Notes: generated by a model not told the origin, from the sequence alone. Counted from the first letter of the stretch, positions 1 through 6,143 are shown. The stretch: DNA of 6,196 bases from Candidatus Schekmanbacteria bacterium (GCA_016188575.1 JACPHN010000024.1:1-6196); one strand, 5' to 3'. Program-made: numbers and translations.

Positions 1-1
1 C

Positions 2-493
2 GTGGCGAGCGAGCCGCGCGAGCAAGATCTCCCAGTCGATGCTCGGGAAGTACTTGCGGATGTCGCCCCGCAGCACGTAGGGGAAGGCGCGCGCGAAATG
101 TTGGAATCGGCGCACGGCGGCGTGCGTGCCCTTGCCCTGGCGGCAGGCGTACGAGTCGAAGATGAATTTCGGCTCGAAGATCGGTTCGAGGATGGAGGTG
201 AGCGCATGGTGTGCCACGCGGTCACGGAAGGGCGCGGCGCTGATCATGCGGCGTTTGGAGTCGGTGACCACGAAGGTGCGGTAGGGGCCGGGACGATAGG
301 TCTGCGAGGAAAGCTCCTCGTGCAGCGCCCACAGCTCCTTTTCGCGGTCGAGGTCAAAGGCGGCGGGAGCGGGCTGCAGGTGTTTTCCACGGCGGGCGAG
401 GCGGCAGGCGGCCTCGAGGTGCGGGTAGGAGACCAGGCGGCGCCACAGGGAGCCGTCGCCGGGGTCACGTGGACCGCTGCGGCGGCGGCTCAT
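2..493 (-). CDS. DGR-type reverse transcriptase, N-terminal part (cut by window edge)
   Basis: This is the first 164 residues of a group II-intron-related reverse transcriptase of the DGR class. In that class the enzyme copies a template-repeat RNA into adenine-mutated cDNA. Residues 84-98 (ISAAPFRDRVAHHAL) form the first fingers motif. Residues 115-127 (YACRQGKGTHAAV) form the next. Residues 140-153 (VLRGDIRKYFPSID) are palm motif A, and D144 is the expected first catalytic metal-binding aspartate. The SYACR.GKGTHAAV and DIRKYFPSID strings are typical of DGR enzymes. The family is usually about 300-400 aa, so the YxDD motif and the thumb lie outside the window and integrity cannot be judged. 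The ATG overlaps the avd stop codon in an ATGA, and AGGGAG lies 8 nt upstream, so translation is probably coupled to avd. The product should act in the cytoplasm with Avd on the TR RNA. Confidence 0.93.
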   Translation of the reverse strand, partial: MSRRRSGPRDPGDGSLWRRLVSYPHLEAACRLARRGKHLQPAPAAFDLDREKELWALHEELSSQTYRPGPYRTFVVTDSKRRMISAAPFRDRVAHHALTSILEPIFEPKFIFDSYACRQGKGTHAAVRRFQHFARAFPYVLRGDIRKYFPSIDWEILLARLARH

Positions 494-852
494 GGGGACG
501 GCTCCCTGGCGTGCTGTTGCCGCAGCCAGCCGCCGATCATGCGGCCGATCTCCGTAATCTGCTCCATGGCAAAGGTGTGGGATTTCCGGCTGAGCAGGCC
601 GAGGTCGCGCAGGGCGCGAAGCAGGAACCGGAGTTTTTCCGCGGCGAGGTTGGCGCGTTCGAGCAGCGCGCGCTTGTGGCGGCTGTAGGCCGCCTCCACC
701 AGGGTCAGCAGGAGCTCGAGCGTGACGTTTTCCAGACGGTCGCCGAGGGTGAATTTGCGGCTCCTCGGCATCTTGTCGATGTGCGGGATCAGCCACAGGA
801 GCAGATCGTAGGCCTTGACGACCACAGGGAGCTGCTGCCGCTCATCGGTCAT
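490..852 (-). CDS. avd: DGR accessory protein Avd (four-helix bundle)
   Basis: This 120-aa protein has the usual Avd length (about 115-130 aa). It contains recognisable family stretches: KAYDLLLWLIPHIDK (residues 13-27), PRSRKFTLGDRLEN (29-42), a LEAAYSRHK-like helix around residue 55, and a C-terminal helix with EIGRMIGGWL. In the family, Avd forms a pentameric barrel of four-helix bundles, is basic, and binds both the reverse transcriptase and the TR-containing RNA; it is needed for mutagenic cDNA synthesis. The many Arg and Lys residues here fit nucleic-acid binding. The stop codon overlaps the reverse transcriptase ATG. There is no good Shine-Dalgarno sequence directly upstream of the ATG. 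A 13-codon ORF with a strong ribosome site reads across the start and may supply ribosomes by coupling. Extension to an earlier start is blocked by an in-frame TGA at 867-865. Confidence 0.93.
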   Translation of the reverse strand: MTDERQQLPVVVKAYDLLLWLIPHIDKMPRSRKFTLGDRLENVTLELLLTLVEAAYSRHKRALLERANLAAEKLRFLLRALRDLGLLSRKSHTFAMEQITEIGRMIGGWLRQQHAREPSP

Positions 853-883
853 TGACGCACTGTGTCATCTGGAAGTAGGGCAT
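842..883 (-). CDS. Possible 13-codon leader ORF overlapping the avd start
   Basis: The frame reads MPYFQMTQCVNDR and stops with TGA 8 nt inside avd. It is preceded by GGAGAAGG, with 6 nt between GGAG and the ATG, which is the best ribosome-binding site in the VP-avd gap. avd itself has no clear site. The ORF could be a leader whose termination re-initiates translation at the avd ATG, setting the Avd/RT level. It resembles no known peptide and is short enough to arise by chance. It lies just after the terminator-like hairpin, so it would sit near the 5' end of any transcript starting in the gap. Confidence 0.3.
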   Translation of the reverse strand: MPYFQMTQCVNDR

Positions 884-990
884 TGCCTTCTCCGTCGGGA
901 AAAAATCCTCGGCTCGCCGCCGCACGCGGCGGCGAGCCCCGGATCAGGATCAGGAAAGGACAAAGGACCCAAGAGGAAAAGCGCAAAGAA
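853..990. other. Intergenic gap between variable-protein gene and avd
   Basis: This 138-bp gap is the only substantial non-coding stretch. From the VP stop it holds a pyrimidine-rich tract (coding strand, 990-941), the 12-bp hairpin with its T-run, and the ribosome site plus leader ORF before avd. I looked for a copy of the VR here and found none, so the TR is not in this gap. No convincing -35/-10 pair is visible. avd and the reverse transcriptase are therefore probably expressed by read-through of the hairpin or from a promoter I cannot recognise. Confidence 0.7.
900..938 (-). terminator. Perfect GC-rich hairpin with U-tract: terminator and/or DGR homing hairpin
   Basis: GGCTCGCCGCCG (911-922) and CGGCGGCGAGCC (927-938) pair perfectly over 12 bp around a 4-nt loop. 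On the minus strand the stem is followed by GAGGA and then six Ts (905-900), the layout of an intrinsic terminator for the variable-protein gene, although the U-tract starts 5 nt after the stem, farther than ideal. In DGRs such as that of Bordetella phage BPP-1, a GC-rich hairpin or cruciform just downstream of VR promotes target recognition. This hairpin is 52 bp from the VP stop, and its loop (CGTG on the minus strand) is not the GRNA type described for that system. The hairpin itself is certain; which role it plays, or whether it plays both, is inference. Confidence 0.75.
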
Positions 991-3900
991 TTACAGCGTC
1001 CTCGCGCAGCGGAACCCTATGTCGTGGTACCAGTACGTCGGGTAGTTCCAGTAGCGGTCGGCGGAGCGGAGCCACGTGGCGCTAAAGTTCCACGAGCCGC
1101 CCCGATTGACGCGGTGGGACCCGGAGGAAGGGCCGGGCGGATTCTGGTACGGACTTTGCGAGTAGTACCCGCTGTCATACCAGTCGCTCACCCATTCAAA
1201 TACGTTACCCGCCATGTCGAATGCTCCATACGGCGACACCCCGAGCGGATAGCTCCCCACCGGCGTGGTCGCACCCACACAGTAGTCGTGGTTCGCATAC
1301 GTGCAGTCCGGGCTCGTATCCCCCCACGGAAAGATCCGCTGGTCCGTCCCACGCGCCGCCTTTTCCCACTCCGCCTCCGTCGGCAACCGTCTGCCCGCAT
1401 AGGCGCAGTACGCCGTCGCCTGGTAATGGTCGACGCAGTTGATCGGATGCTGCTCCTTGCCGCTGGCGTTGTACGTACACGACCCGCCGGTATTCGCCGC
1501 CGTACACGACCCCGCGGTCACGCACGACTTGTACTGCGCCGACGTCACCTCATACGTGTCGATGTAGTACGCGTCCAGATTCACCGCGTGCACCGGATCT
1601 TCGTCGCCGTACGAGTCGCACGAATCCGCCGGCGTCGTCCCGTCGCAACCCATCTGGAATTCCCCCGCCGGTACCAGCACCTCGTCCCCCACCGGTGTCC
1701 CCGGCGTCGGAGTACTCGTGGGCGTCGCCGCCAGCACAATCGTGAACGTGTCATCACTCCGGTCCGTGTACGCCACCCATGCACTGTCGTAGGTAATCAC
1801 CTTGACCCAGCAAGCACTGCTGTCGATCCCCGCGGGAATCGTCCAGTTCGTGCTGTTTCCCGCTACGCCCGACGCCACCCCGCTCCCCGATACCCCCGCG
1901 TTGGTCGTGTACTGCAGGTCGACTCCGGGTTGAATCTGGTTCGCCACACTCCACTGTACCGTAATGGTCGACCCCGCCGTCAGCACCTCCCCGCCGTTGG
2001 GGTAGGCGACCTGCGGCTGCGGGGAGATTGCCGTCGCGGTCCGCGTCGCCGTCCACGTCACGGTTGCCGTACGGGTTGGCGTCGACTGCACCGTCGGCGT
2101 GGCCGATACGATCGTGAACGTCACGTCGCTCTGATCCGTGTACGGCGTCCACGAGCCATCATAGGTAATCACCTTCACCCAGCAATTGCTCGAATCGATG
2201 CCCCCGGGAATGCTCCACTCGTAGCTCATTCCCGCGACACCAGAGGCCATCGCTGTCCAGTTTACCCCACTGTTCGTCGTGTATTGCAGATCCACCCCGG
2301 GTTGTACTTGATTCCCCACCGTCCACTCCACCGTGATCGTGCTCCCCGCCGTCAGCACCTCGCCGCCGTTCGGGTAGACCACCTGCGGCACCGGGTACGT
2401 TACCGTCGCGGTCCGCGTCGCCGTCCACGACACGGTTGCCGTACGGGTTGGCGTCGACTGCACCGTCGGCGTCCGCGTCGCGCTGGGTTGCACGGGAACC
2501 GTCGCGGTCCGCGTCGCCGTCGGCTGGACTCCTACCGTCGGCGTCGGGGTCAGCCCCCCTCCATCCTGAGCAACCGTCACCTCCAAACCCGCCACTGTGA
2601 TCATCCCCTCGCGAGGAGACAGCGTATTGCCCTCGACGAAATATGTCACGGTTCCAGGGCCGATGCCGGAGGCATCGTACAGAAAGGAAATCCAGCCCAC
2701 GTCGGCGATCGCAGTCCACAAACAACCCCTCGTGGTCTCCACATCGATGCTCCCGGAGCCTCCGAGCAACGTGAATGAGGCGTTCGCCGGATCAATCGCG
2801 TACGTGCAGTCTCCCAACGTAACGTCGATCGTGCTGGTTTGCGTCAGACCCGCGAGGTCCTCTGCAACCGCCTTCAGCACATAGTTGCCGCCCGGAAGCT
2901 CCCGTGCATCCCAGACCACCGCGGGCTCGGTTCCCACGTCCGAAGCGATCGCTTGATCGCCTCCTCCAGCGTTGTAGTAAAACTCCACGCTGTTGATACC
3001 TGTGTTGTCGCTCGCATCAGCGGCCACGCGAACCAGGCCGGTTACTGAGGCCCCATCGCTCGGATCGCTGAATGCAACCGATGGTGGCGTCGTGTCCGTG
3101 GCCCCCGTATTGTCTATGGTGAAGGGGGACGAAAAGGATTTCTCACCCTCACCCAGCGACCCGCGCTCGTCCCAGGGTCGCACCTCCAGCCACAGATCCT
3201 CCTTGACCGTTCCGGGAAAGGTCGCGGCAGTATTGATCCAGACCGTCACCGTCGTGTACGGGGCCTCGATGGGAATGTCCTTGACCCAGCATATCTGCGG
3301 CGGACTGACGCCAGGGTCCTGCACGATGTGCCCATGGCTGGTCGCGGACAGCACCGGGCACTGTCGGGTCGGCCACCAGCTCCAGCCCCAGGCGTACCGG
3401 ATCTCCACCGTGGCGGTGGGACTGACGGCGTCGTAGATGCGAAAAGTCAGGGGAATCTGACCGGCGAAACCGGCGACCGCCACGCGCGATACCACCGGAT
3501 CGTGATCCACAGGCTGCGCTTCCAAGATTTCGATTCGCAACGGACGCTCTTCTCCCGGAGCATAGACCCAACACTTTCCATAATACTGATCCTCCTGGAA
3601 ACCCGCCTGTACCATTTCCTCGACGATAGCGTCCGTACCTTTGTCGACAAGAAATGCGATTCCAGCTTTGGCGTCCTCGACACCCAGATGCAGGGTCCTG
3701 GCAACTTCGGGGGCGACACGGCCCGCGACACCGCTCATCGCCGCGCTTATCGCCATTCCGCGCAGCTCGTCTGCGATTGTGTGCAGATCGGCGCGGGCGC
3801 AAACCCGGTAGATGCCACTATCCCAGTCAAAGTCGTGCCACACATCCACTGCCTCGTAGACGTGGAACGCCGTGGTGCCCACTGCGGCAACTTTCATCAG

Positions 3901-5412
3901 TATTAGTGCCACCTGGATCACTCGGTTCGCCGCGAAGGATTCTCGGAGCTCGTCGCTGCTCAGGCGAACCGTGCTCGGGAAGCGTTCCGAGCTGGGATCG
4001 TAGGCGGTCACGATCAGTTGCCGCGCCGTCAAGGCGGCGTAGCATTTTGCTCCCGAAACGGGGTTGCCGCTGCCATCCCGGGTCGTACAGGTGACTTCAC
4101 CTGCGCGCCGGCCGCCGGGCGTTGCCAGCGTCAGGGTCACGGATCCCGTGGCATCCGTGGTGCCATCGCCGATGGCGGCGGGCTCCGCCCCCGGCGTTAC
4201 CTGCGCTTCGTTGCTGGTCTGAAAGCTGCCGTCGGCGTCGAAAGCGAGAACCTTGTAGAAGTAGGTCATTTGCGCTTCGACGCTGGTGTCGGTGTAGGTT
4301 CTCGAAGATTCGTCGCCGACGGTGGCGGCCAGAAACCAGTCGTCGGGATCGGCCAGGACCGCGCCGGGAATCACCACGGCAGCCGCGCCAAGAGCAAGGA
4401 AAAGGGTAGCGCGCCGGCGTCGTGAGCGGATCAGGGCGCCGGATATCGCAAGCAAGAGAAACCCGGCGGGAATACCGATGAGGCCGACTGACGACGGCAC
4501 GCCAAAGTCGGAGGTGACAGATCGCCGCACCTCATAATGGTGGAAGCGCTGGAGATTGGCGGCGGTCCAGGAGAGAGTCACAGATGAGTCGGTCGCGTCC
4601 GTGACTGTAAGGGTCAAAGGGGGAGCGGTGACGGAGCCGTATGAAACGCGAACCCAGTCGTGGTACGCCTTGCCCGCGGACCCCGACGAGCGACTGCCGA
4701 GGACCACATTCCGACCCTCGAGAAGCGACGCATGCAGCTTCTTGGTGCTCGTCCACAGCAAGGTGTCGTCGACGTGGAACCGTACGCTCCGATCCGAACC
4801 GACCTCGATCCTGAGCCGATGCCAGCCATTCGCGTAGGCGTCAGCGTCGAATGTATATTCCGGCATTCCCTCAGTGCTTTCATCCTCGGCGACAATGCCA
4901 CCGAAGAACCACGCCTTCCGGCGATACTCCGCCGGCGCGCCCCAGCACGCGTCGCCAACCGCGCTCAGGTTGAACCAGATGCCGTGACCTCCGCTGAACC
5001 CTTGTTCGGACGTGGATGGGTCGGCGTCCCTGGTGAGCCCGATTTGAGCGTCGGCCCAGCATCCCCCAAGGTCCGCAAAATCCAGGTAGACCTCGGACTC
5101 GATTGTCATGCCTTCGGTGCTGCCCACAAGGGTCTTCGAGAACCCGCCGCTGTCATAGTTGGGGTCGCCGTTATTGTCGAACACCCCCGTGCGGTCGTAC
5201 GCCGAGGAAGCCCATTGCGGCAGCGGGCTCCCGTAAAGTGTCCAGTTACTCAGGCCCGACCCAGCGAAGTCGTCGAAGAGAGCTTCGGCGGCTGAGGCCG
5301 CGCTGGCAACAAGCGACAGGGCCAGGGCGGCCGCGGCGGCGCCGCCCCAGGCAGTCCGCAAGCACCGGTGTCTTTGCCGATCGGTTTCGCAGGTTGCATG
5401 CGCACTCATCAC
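991..5412 (-). CDS. DGR variable protein: secreted multidomain protein with C-terminal FGE/C-type-lectin-fold domain
   Basis: This 1473-aa protein is the target gene of the DGR. Domains in order: Sec signal peptide (1-42, hydrophobic core AAAAALALSLVASA, cleavage near ASA/AEA, no lipobox Cys); concanavalin-A-like module (about 43-258); fibronectin type III (264-406) split by a membrane-hairpin insert (305-354); unassigned segment (408-775) with a hydrophobic stretch near 497-521; Ig-like domain starting at TPPSVAFSDP (about 775-868); BACON-like domain (869-951); TPT/TRTAT linker; two KRE9/KNH-like modules starting PNGGEVLTAGSTITV; a second linker; FGE-sulfatase/CLec domain (1241-1473) with LPTEAEWEKAARG, FPWGD, AFDMAGNVFEW and RGGSW. 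The catalytic Cys pair that follows GGS in true FGE enzymes is absent, so this is a binding scaffold rather than an enzyme. GTG at 5412 has GGAGG 6 nt upstream; ATG at 5409 (9 nt) is equally possible. Residue numbers use the GTG. The start overlaps the upstream gene's stop. Many paired Cys in the last domain suggest disulfides outside the cytoplasm. The ligand is unknown. Confidence 0.92.
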   Translation of the reverse strand: MMSAHATCETDRQRHRCLRTAWGGAAAAALALSLVASAASAAEALFDDFAGSGLSNWTLYGSPLPQWASSAYDRTGVFDNNGDPNYDSGGFSKTLVGSTEGMTIESEVYLDFADLGGCWADAQIGLTRDADPSTSEQGFSGGHGIWFNLSAVGDACWGAPAEYRRKAWFFGGIVAEDESTEGMPEYTFDADAYANGWHRLRIEVGSDRSVRFHVDDTLLWTSTKKLHASLLEGRNVVLGSRSSGSAGKAYHDWVRVSYGSVTAPPLTLTVTDATDSSVTLSWTAANLQRFHHYEVRRSVTSDFGVPSSVGLIGIPAGFLLLAISGALIRSRRRRATLFLALGAAAVVIPGAVLADPDDWFLAATVGDESSRTYTDTSVEAQMTYFYKVLAFDADGSFQTSNEAQVTPGAEPAAIGDGTTDATGSVTLTLATPGGRRAGEVTCTTRDGSGNPVSGAKCYAALTARQLIVTAYDPSSERFPSTVRLSSDELRESFAANRVIQVALILMKVAAVGTTAFHVYEAVDVWHDFDWDSGIYRVCARADLHTIADELRGMAISAAMSGVAGRVAPEVARTLHLGVEDAKAGIAFLVDKGTDAIVEEMVQAGFQEDQYYGKCWVYAPGEERPLRIEILEAQPVDHDPVVSRVAVAGFAGQIPLTFRIYDAVSPTATVEIRYAWGWSWWPTRQCPVLSATSHGHIVQDPGVSPPQICWVKDIPIEAPYTTVTVWINTAATFPGTVKEDLWLEVRPWDERGSLGEGEKSFSSPFTIDNTGATDTTPPSVAFSDPSDGASVTGLVRVAADASDNTGINSVEFYYNAGGGDQAIASDVGTEPAVVWDARELPGGNYVLKAVAEDLAGLTQTSTIDVTLGDCTYAIDPANASFTLLGGSGSIDVETTRGCLWTAIADVGWISFLYDASGIGPGTVTYFVEGNTLSPREGMITVAGLEVTVAQDGGGLTPTPTVGVQPTATRTATVPVQPSATRTPTVQSTPTRTATVSWTATRTATVTYPVPQVVYPNGGEVLTAGSTITVEWTVGNQVQPGVDLQYTTNSGVNWTAMASGVAGMSYEWSIPGGIDSSNCWVKVITYDGSWTPYTDQSDVTFTIVSATPTVQSTPTRTATVTWTATRTATAISPQPQVAYPNGGEVLTAGSTITVQWSVANQIQPGVDLQYTTNAGVSGSGVASGVAGNSTNWTIPAGIDSSACWVKVITYDSAWVAYTDRSDDTFTIVLAATPTSTPTPGTPVGDEVLVPAGEFQMGCDGTTPADSCDSYGDEDPVHAVNLDAYYIDTYEVTSAQYKSCVTAGSCTAANTGGSCTYNASGKEQHPINCVDHYQATAYCAYAGRRLPTEAEWEKAARGTDQRIFPWGDTSPDCTYANHDYCVGATTPVGSYPLGVSPYGAFDMAGNVFEWVSDWYDSGYYSQSPYQNPPGPSSGSHRVNRGGSWNFSATWLRSADRYWNYPTYWYHDIGFRCARTL
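997..1107 (-). other. DGR variable repeat (VR) in the last codons of the variable protein
   Basis: Residues 1436-1472 run from NRGGSW to GFRCART, the region varied in FGE/CLec-type DGR targets. Between the constant GGSW and GFRCAR, variable-looking positions are N1442, F1443, S1444, W1447, Y1454, W1455, N1456, Y1457, Y1460, W1461, Y1462, H1463 and D1464. Their codons are AAC, TTT, AGC, TGG, TAC, TGG, AAC, TAC, TAC, TGG, TAC, CAC and GAC. All fit AAY or AGG/AAG templates with changes only at the A positions, the adenine-specific DGR signature. The GC-rich 3' end (GGGTTCCGCTGCGCGAGG) should hold the initiation-of-mutagenic-homing site. Exact borders need the TR, which is not in the window. Confidence 0.85.
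1739..2472 (-). repeat. 372-bp-period tandem duplication encoding two KRE9-like Ig modules and linkers
   Basis: Two in-frame copies, about 1739-2100 and 2111-2472, repeat with a period of 372 bp (124 codons). Each encodes a Thr/Arg linker (TPTRTATV.WTATRTAT) and a roughly 90-aa beta-sandwich-like module starting YPNGGEVLTAGSTITV and ending DDTFTIV or DVTFTIV. The linker part is almost identical: 2031-2100 and 2403-2472 differ at one base by eye. The module parts have diverged more (for example NWTAMASG against SGSGVASG). A shorter element, GTCGCGGTCCGCGTCGCCGT, recurs a third time near 2501. The arrangement suggests a fairly recent duplication or ongoing homogenisation in a stalk-like part of the protein. 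Confidence 0.85.
4351..4500 (-). other. Transmembrane-hairpin insert inside the fibronectin type III domain
   Basis: Residues 305-354 form VPSS, a hydrophobic helix (about 309-328, GLIGIPAGFLLLAISGALI), the basic loop RSRRRR (329-334), and a second hydrophobic helix (335-353) ending GAVLA before DPDDW. Fibronectin strands A-C (SSVTLSW, HHYEVRRS) lie before the insert and strands E-G (SRTYTDT, TYFYKVLAFD, NEAQVTP) after it, so it sits in one loop of the fold. By the positive-inside rule the basic loop would be cytoplasmic, anchoring a periplasmic protein by a hairpin. The first half resembles a C-terminal sorting signal (short motif, helix, Arg cluster), and the second half looks like a signal peptide with an AVLA/D cleavage site. 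Function is inferred only. Confidence 0.7.
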
Positions 5413-6143
5413 TGCAAGCCTCCTTCTTCGTCCAGGTTTGTGGTCCGGGCACCAGTCGGGTCACGGTCGAAAGCGGCGTCGGTCGGTGAGGCGGGCGCGG
5501 GCGGCGCGTCTTCCCCCTCATCCGAGTCTTCCTGCGCGGCACGGGTGGCGCGCAGCTTCTGAAAGTCCTTGTCGGCCCGGCCCGCGATCGCGAGCAGCGT
5601 GCGCCGGAACGCGACCAGATCCTCCTCGAACGCAGCGCCCGCCGCGCGGGTGGCGGCGAGCCGCGCCTGGTACTGGCGGTCCGCGGCCTCCGCCTCGGCC
5701 CATTCCTGGCGCGCCGCCACCGTTGCCGTGTCCAGGGCGGCCAGCGCCGCGGCGGCGTAGGGCAGCGGCTCGCCGGCCGCGGTCCGCGCCTCTTCGATCT
5801 GCTCGGCCAGGCGCTCGGCATCGGCCAGCAGGTCGTCGGGCACCGCGCTGCCGGCGGCGTAGGACGCGGCGTCGAACCCGGGGACGTCGCGGGCGAGCAG
5901 CGGCAGCCAGGCGCGCACGGCAGCCAGCATCGCCGCCGCCGCGCCGCGGCCCTCGTCCAGCTCTCGGCGCCACGTCGATTCGTAGCGCAGGGTCGCGTCA
6001 TAAGCGGCGATGAAGGCCGTCGCGTGCTCCTTCAGCACGGGGTCGTAGGCGGCGATGGCGGGGGACTCGCCGCCCCGGCGCTCGAGGACGCGGATGGCGC
6101 GAGGGGCCAGACGGCGAAGTTTCCAGTTGGGGCTGCTCGGCAT
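5409..6143 (-). CDS. Helical cytoplasmic protein of unknown function, translationally coupled to the variable protein
   Basis: I do not recognise this 244-aa protein. It has no signal peptide or membrane segment. It is rich in Ala, Glu and Arg and looks almost wholly alpha-helical, with long amphipathic or coiled-coil-prone stretches (for example LLADAERLAEQIEEAR and AARQEWAEAEAADRQYQAR). The C-terminal ~50 residues are acidic and Pro-rich and probably disordered (SDEGEDAPPAPASP). The N-terminus is basic (WKLRRLAPRAIRVLERRGG). The start is well supported: GGAGGAG lies just upstream of the ATG. The last codons (EEGGLQ) contain the GGAGG used by the variable-protein gene, and the stop TGA overlaps that gene's GTG/ATG, so the two are co-translated. 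A role in secretion, assembly or signalling for the displayed protein is possible but unproven. Confidence 0.85.
   Translation of the reverse strand: MPSSPNWKLRRLAPRAIRVLERRGGESPAIAAYDPVLKEHATAFIAAYDATLRYESTWRRELDEGRGAAAAMLAAVRAWLPLLARDVPGFDAASYAAGSAVPDDLLADAERLAEQIEEARTAAGEPLPYAAAALAALDTATVAARQEWAEAEAADRQYQARLAATRAAGAAFEEDLVAFRRTLLAIAGRADKDFQKLRATRAAQEDSDEGEDAPPAPASPTDAAFDRDPTGARTTNLDEEGGLQ

Noticed and set aside
2-855. Plus-strand ORFs opposite avd and the reverse transcriptase
   Set aside because: The opposite strand encodes clear family proteins with conserved motifs. The plus-strand frames show none.
853-990. Template repeat in the VP-avd gap
   Set aside because: The gap has no resemblance to 997-1107 beyond general GC content; it is occupied by the pyrimidine tract, the hairpin and the leader ORF.
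1003-1692. Active sulfatase-modifying enzyme
   Set aside because: The active-site cysteines are missing, and the domain sits at the tip of a DGR target with a hypervariable signature.
1729-2560. CRISPR-like array from the repeated short GC-rich elements
   Set aside because: The repeats are in-frame coding sequence for TRTAT linkers and Ig modules, without regular spacers.
862-2778. Long plus-strand ORF (638 codons)
   Set aside because: It lies antisense to the well-supported variable protein and reads as Arg/Pro/His-rich low-complexity sequence with no domain. It is the expected shadow of GC-rich codons and internal repeats.
4351-4500. Frameshift or fusion artefact joining two proteins
   Set aside because: The frame is open throughout and the two halves of one fibronectin domain flank the insert, so a genuine insertion is more likely than an assembly join.
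5246-6013. Overlapping ORFs on both strands across the 244-aa gene
   Set aside because: These are Arg/Pro/Ala-rich shadow frames. The chosen frame has a strong ribosome site, sensible helical composition and a coupled stop.
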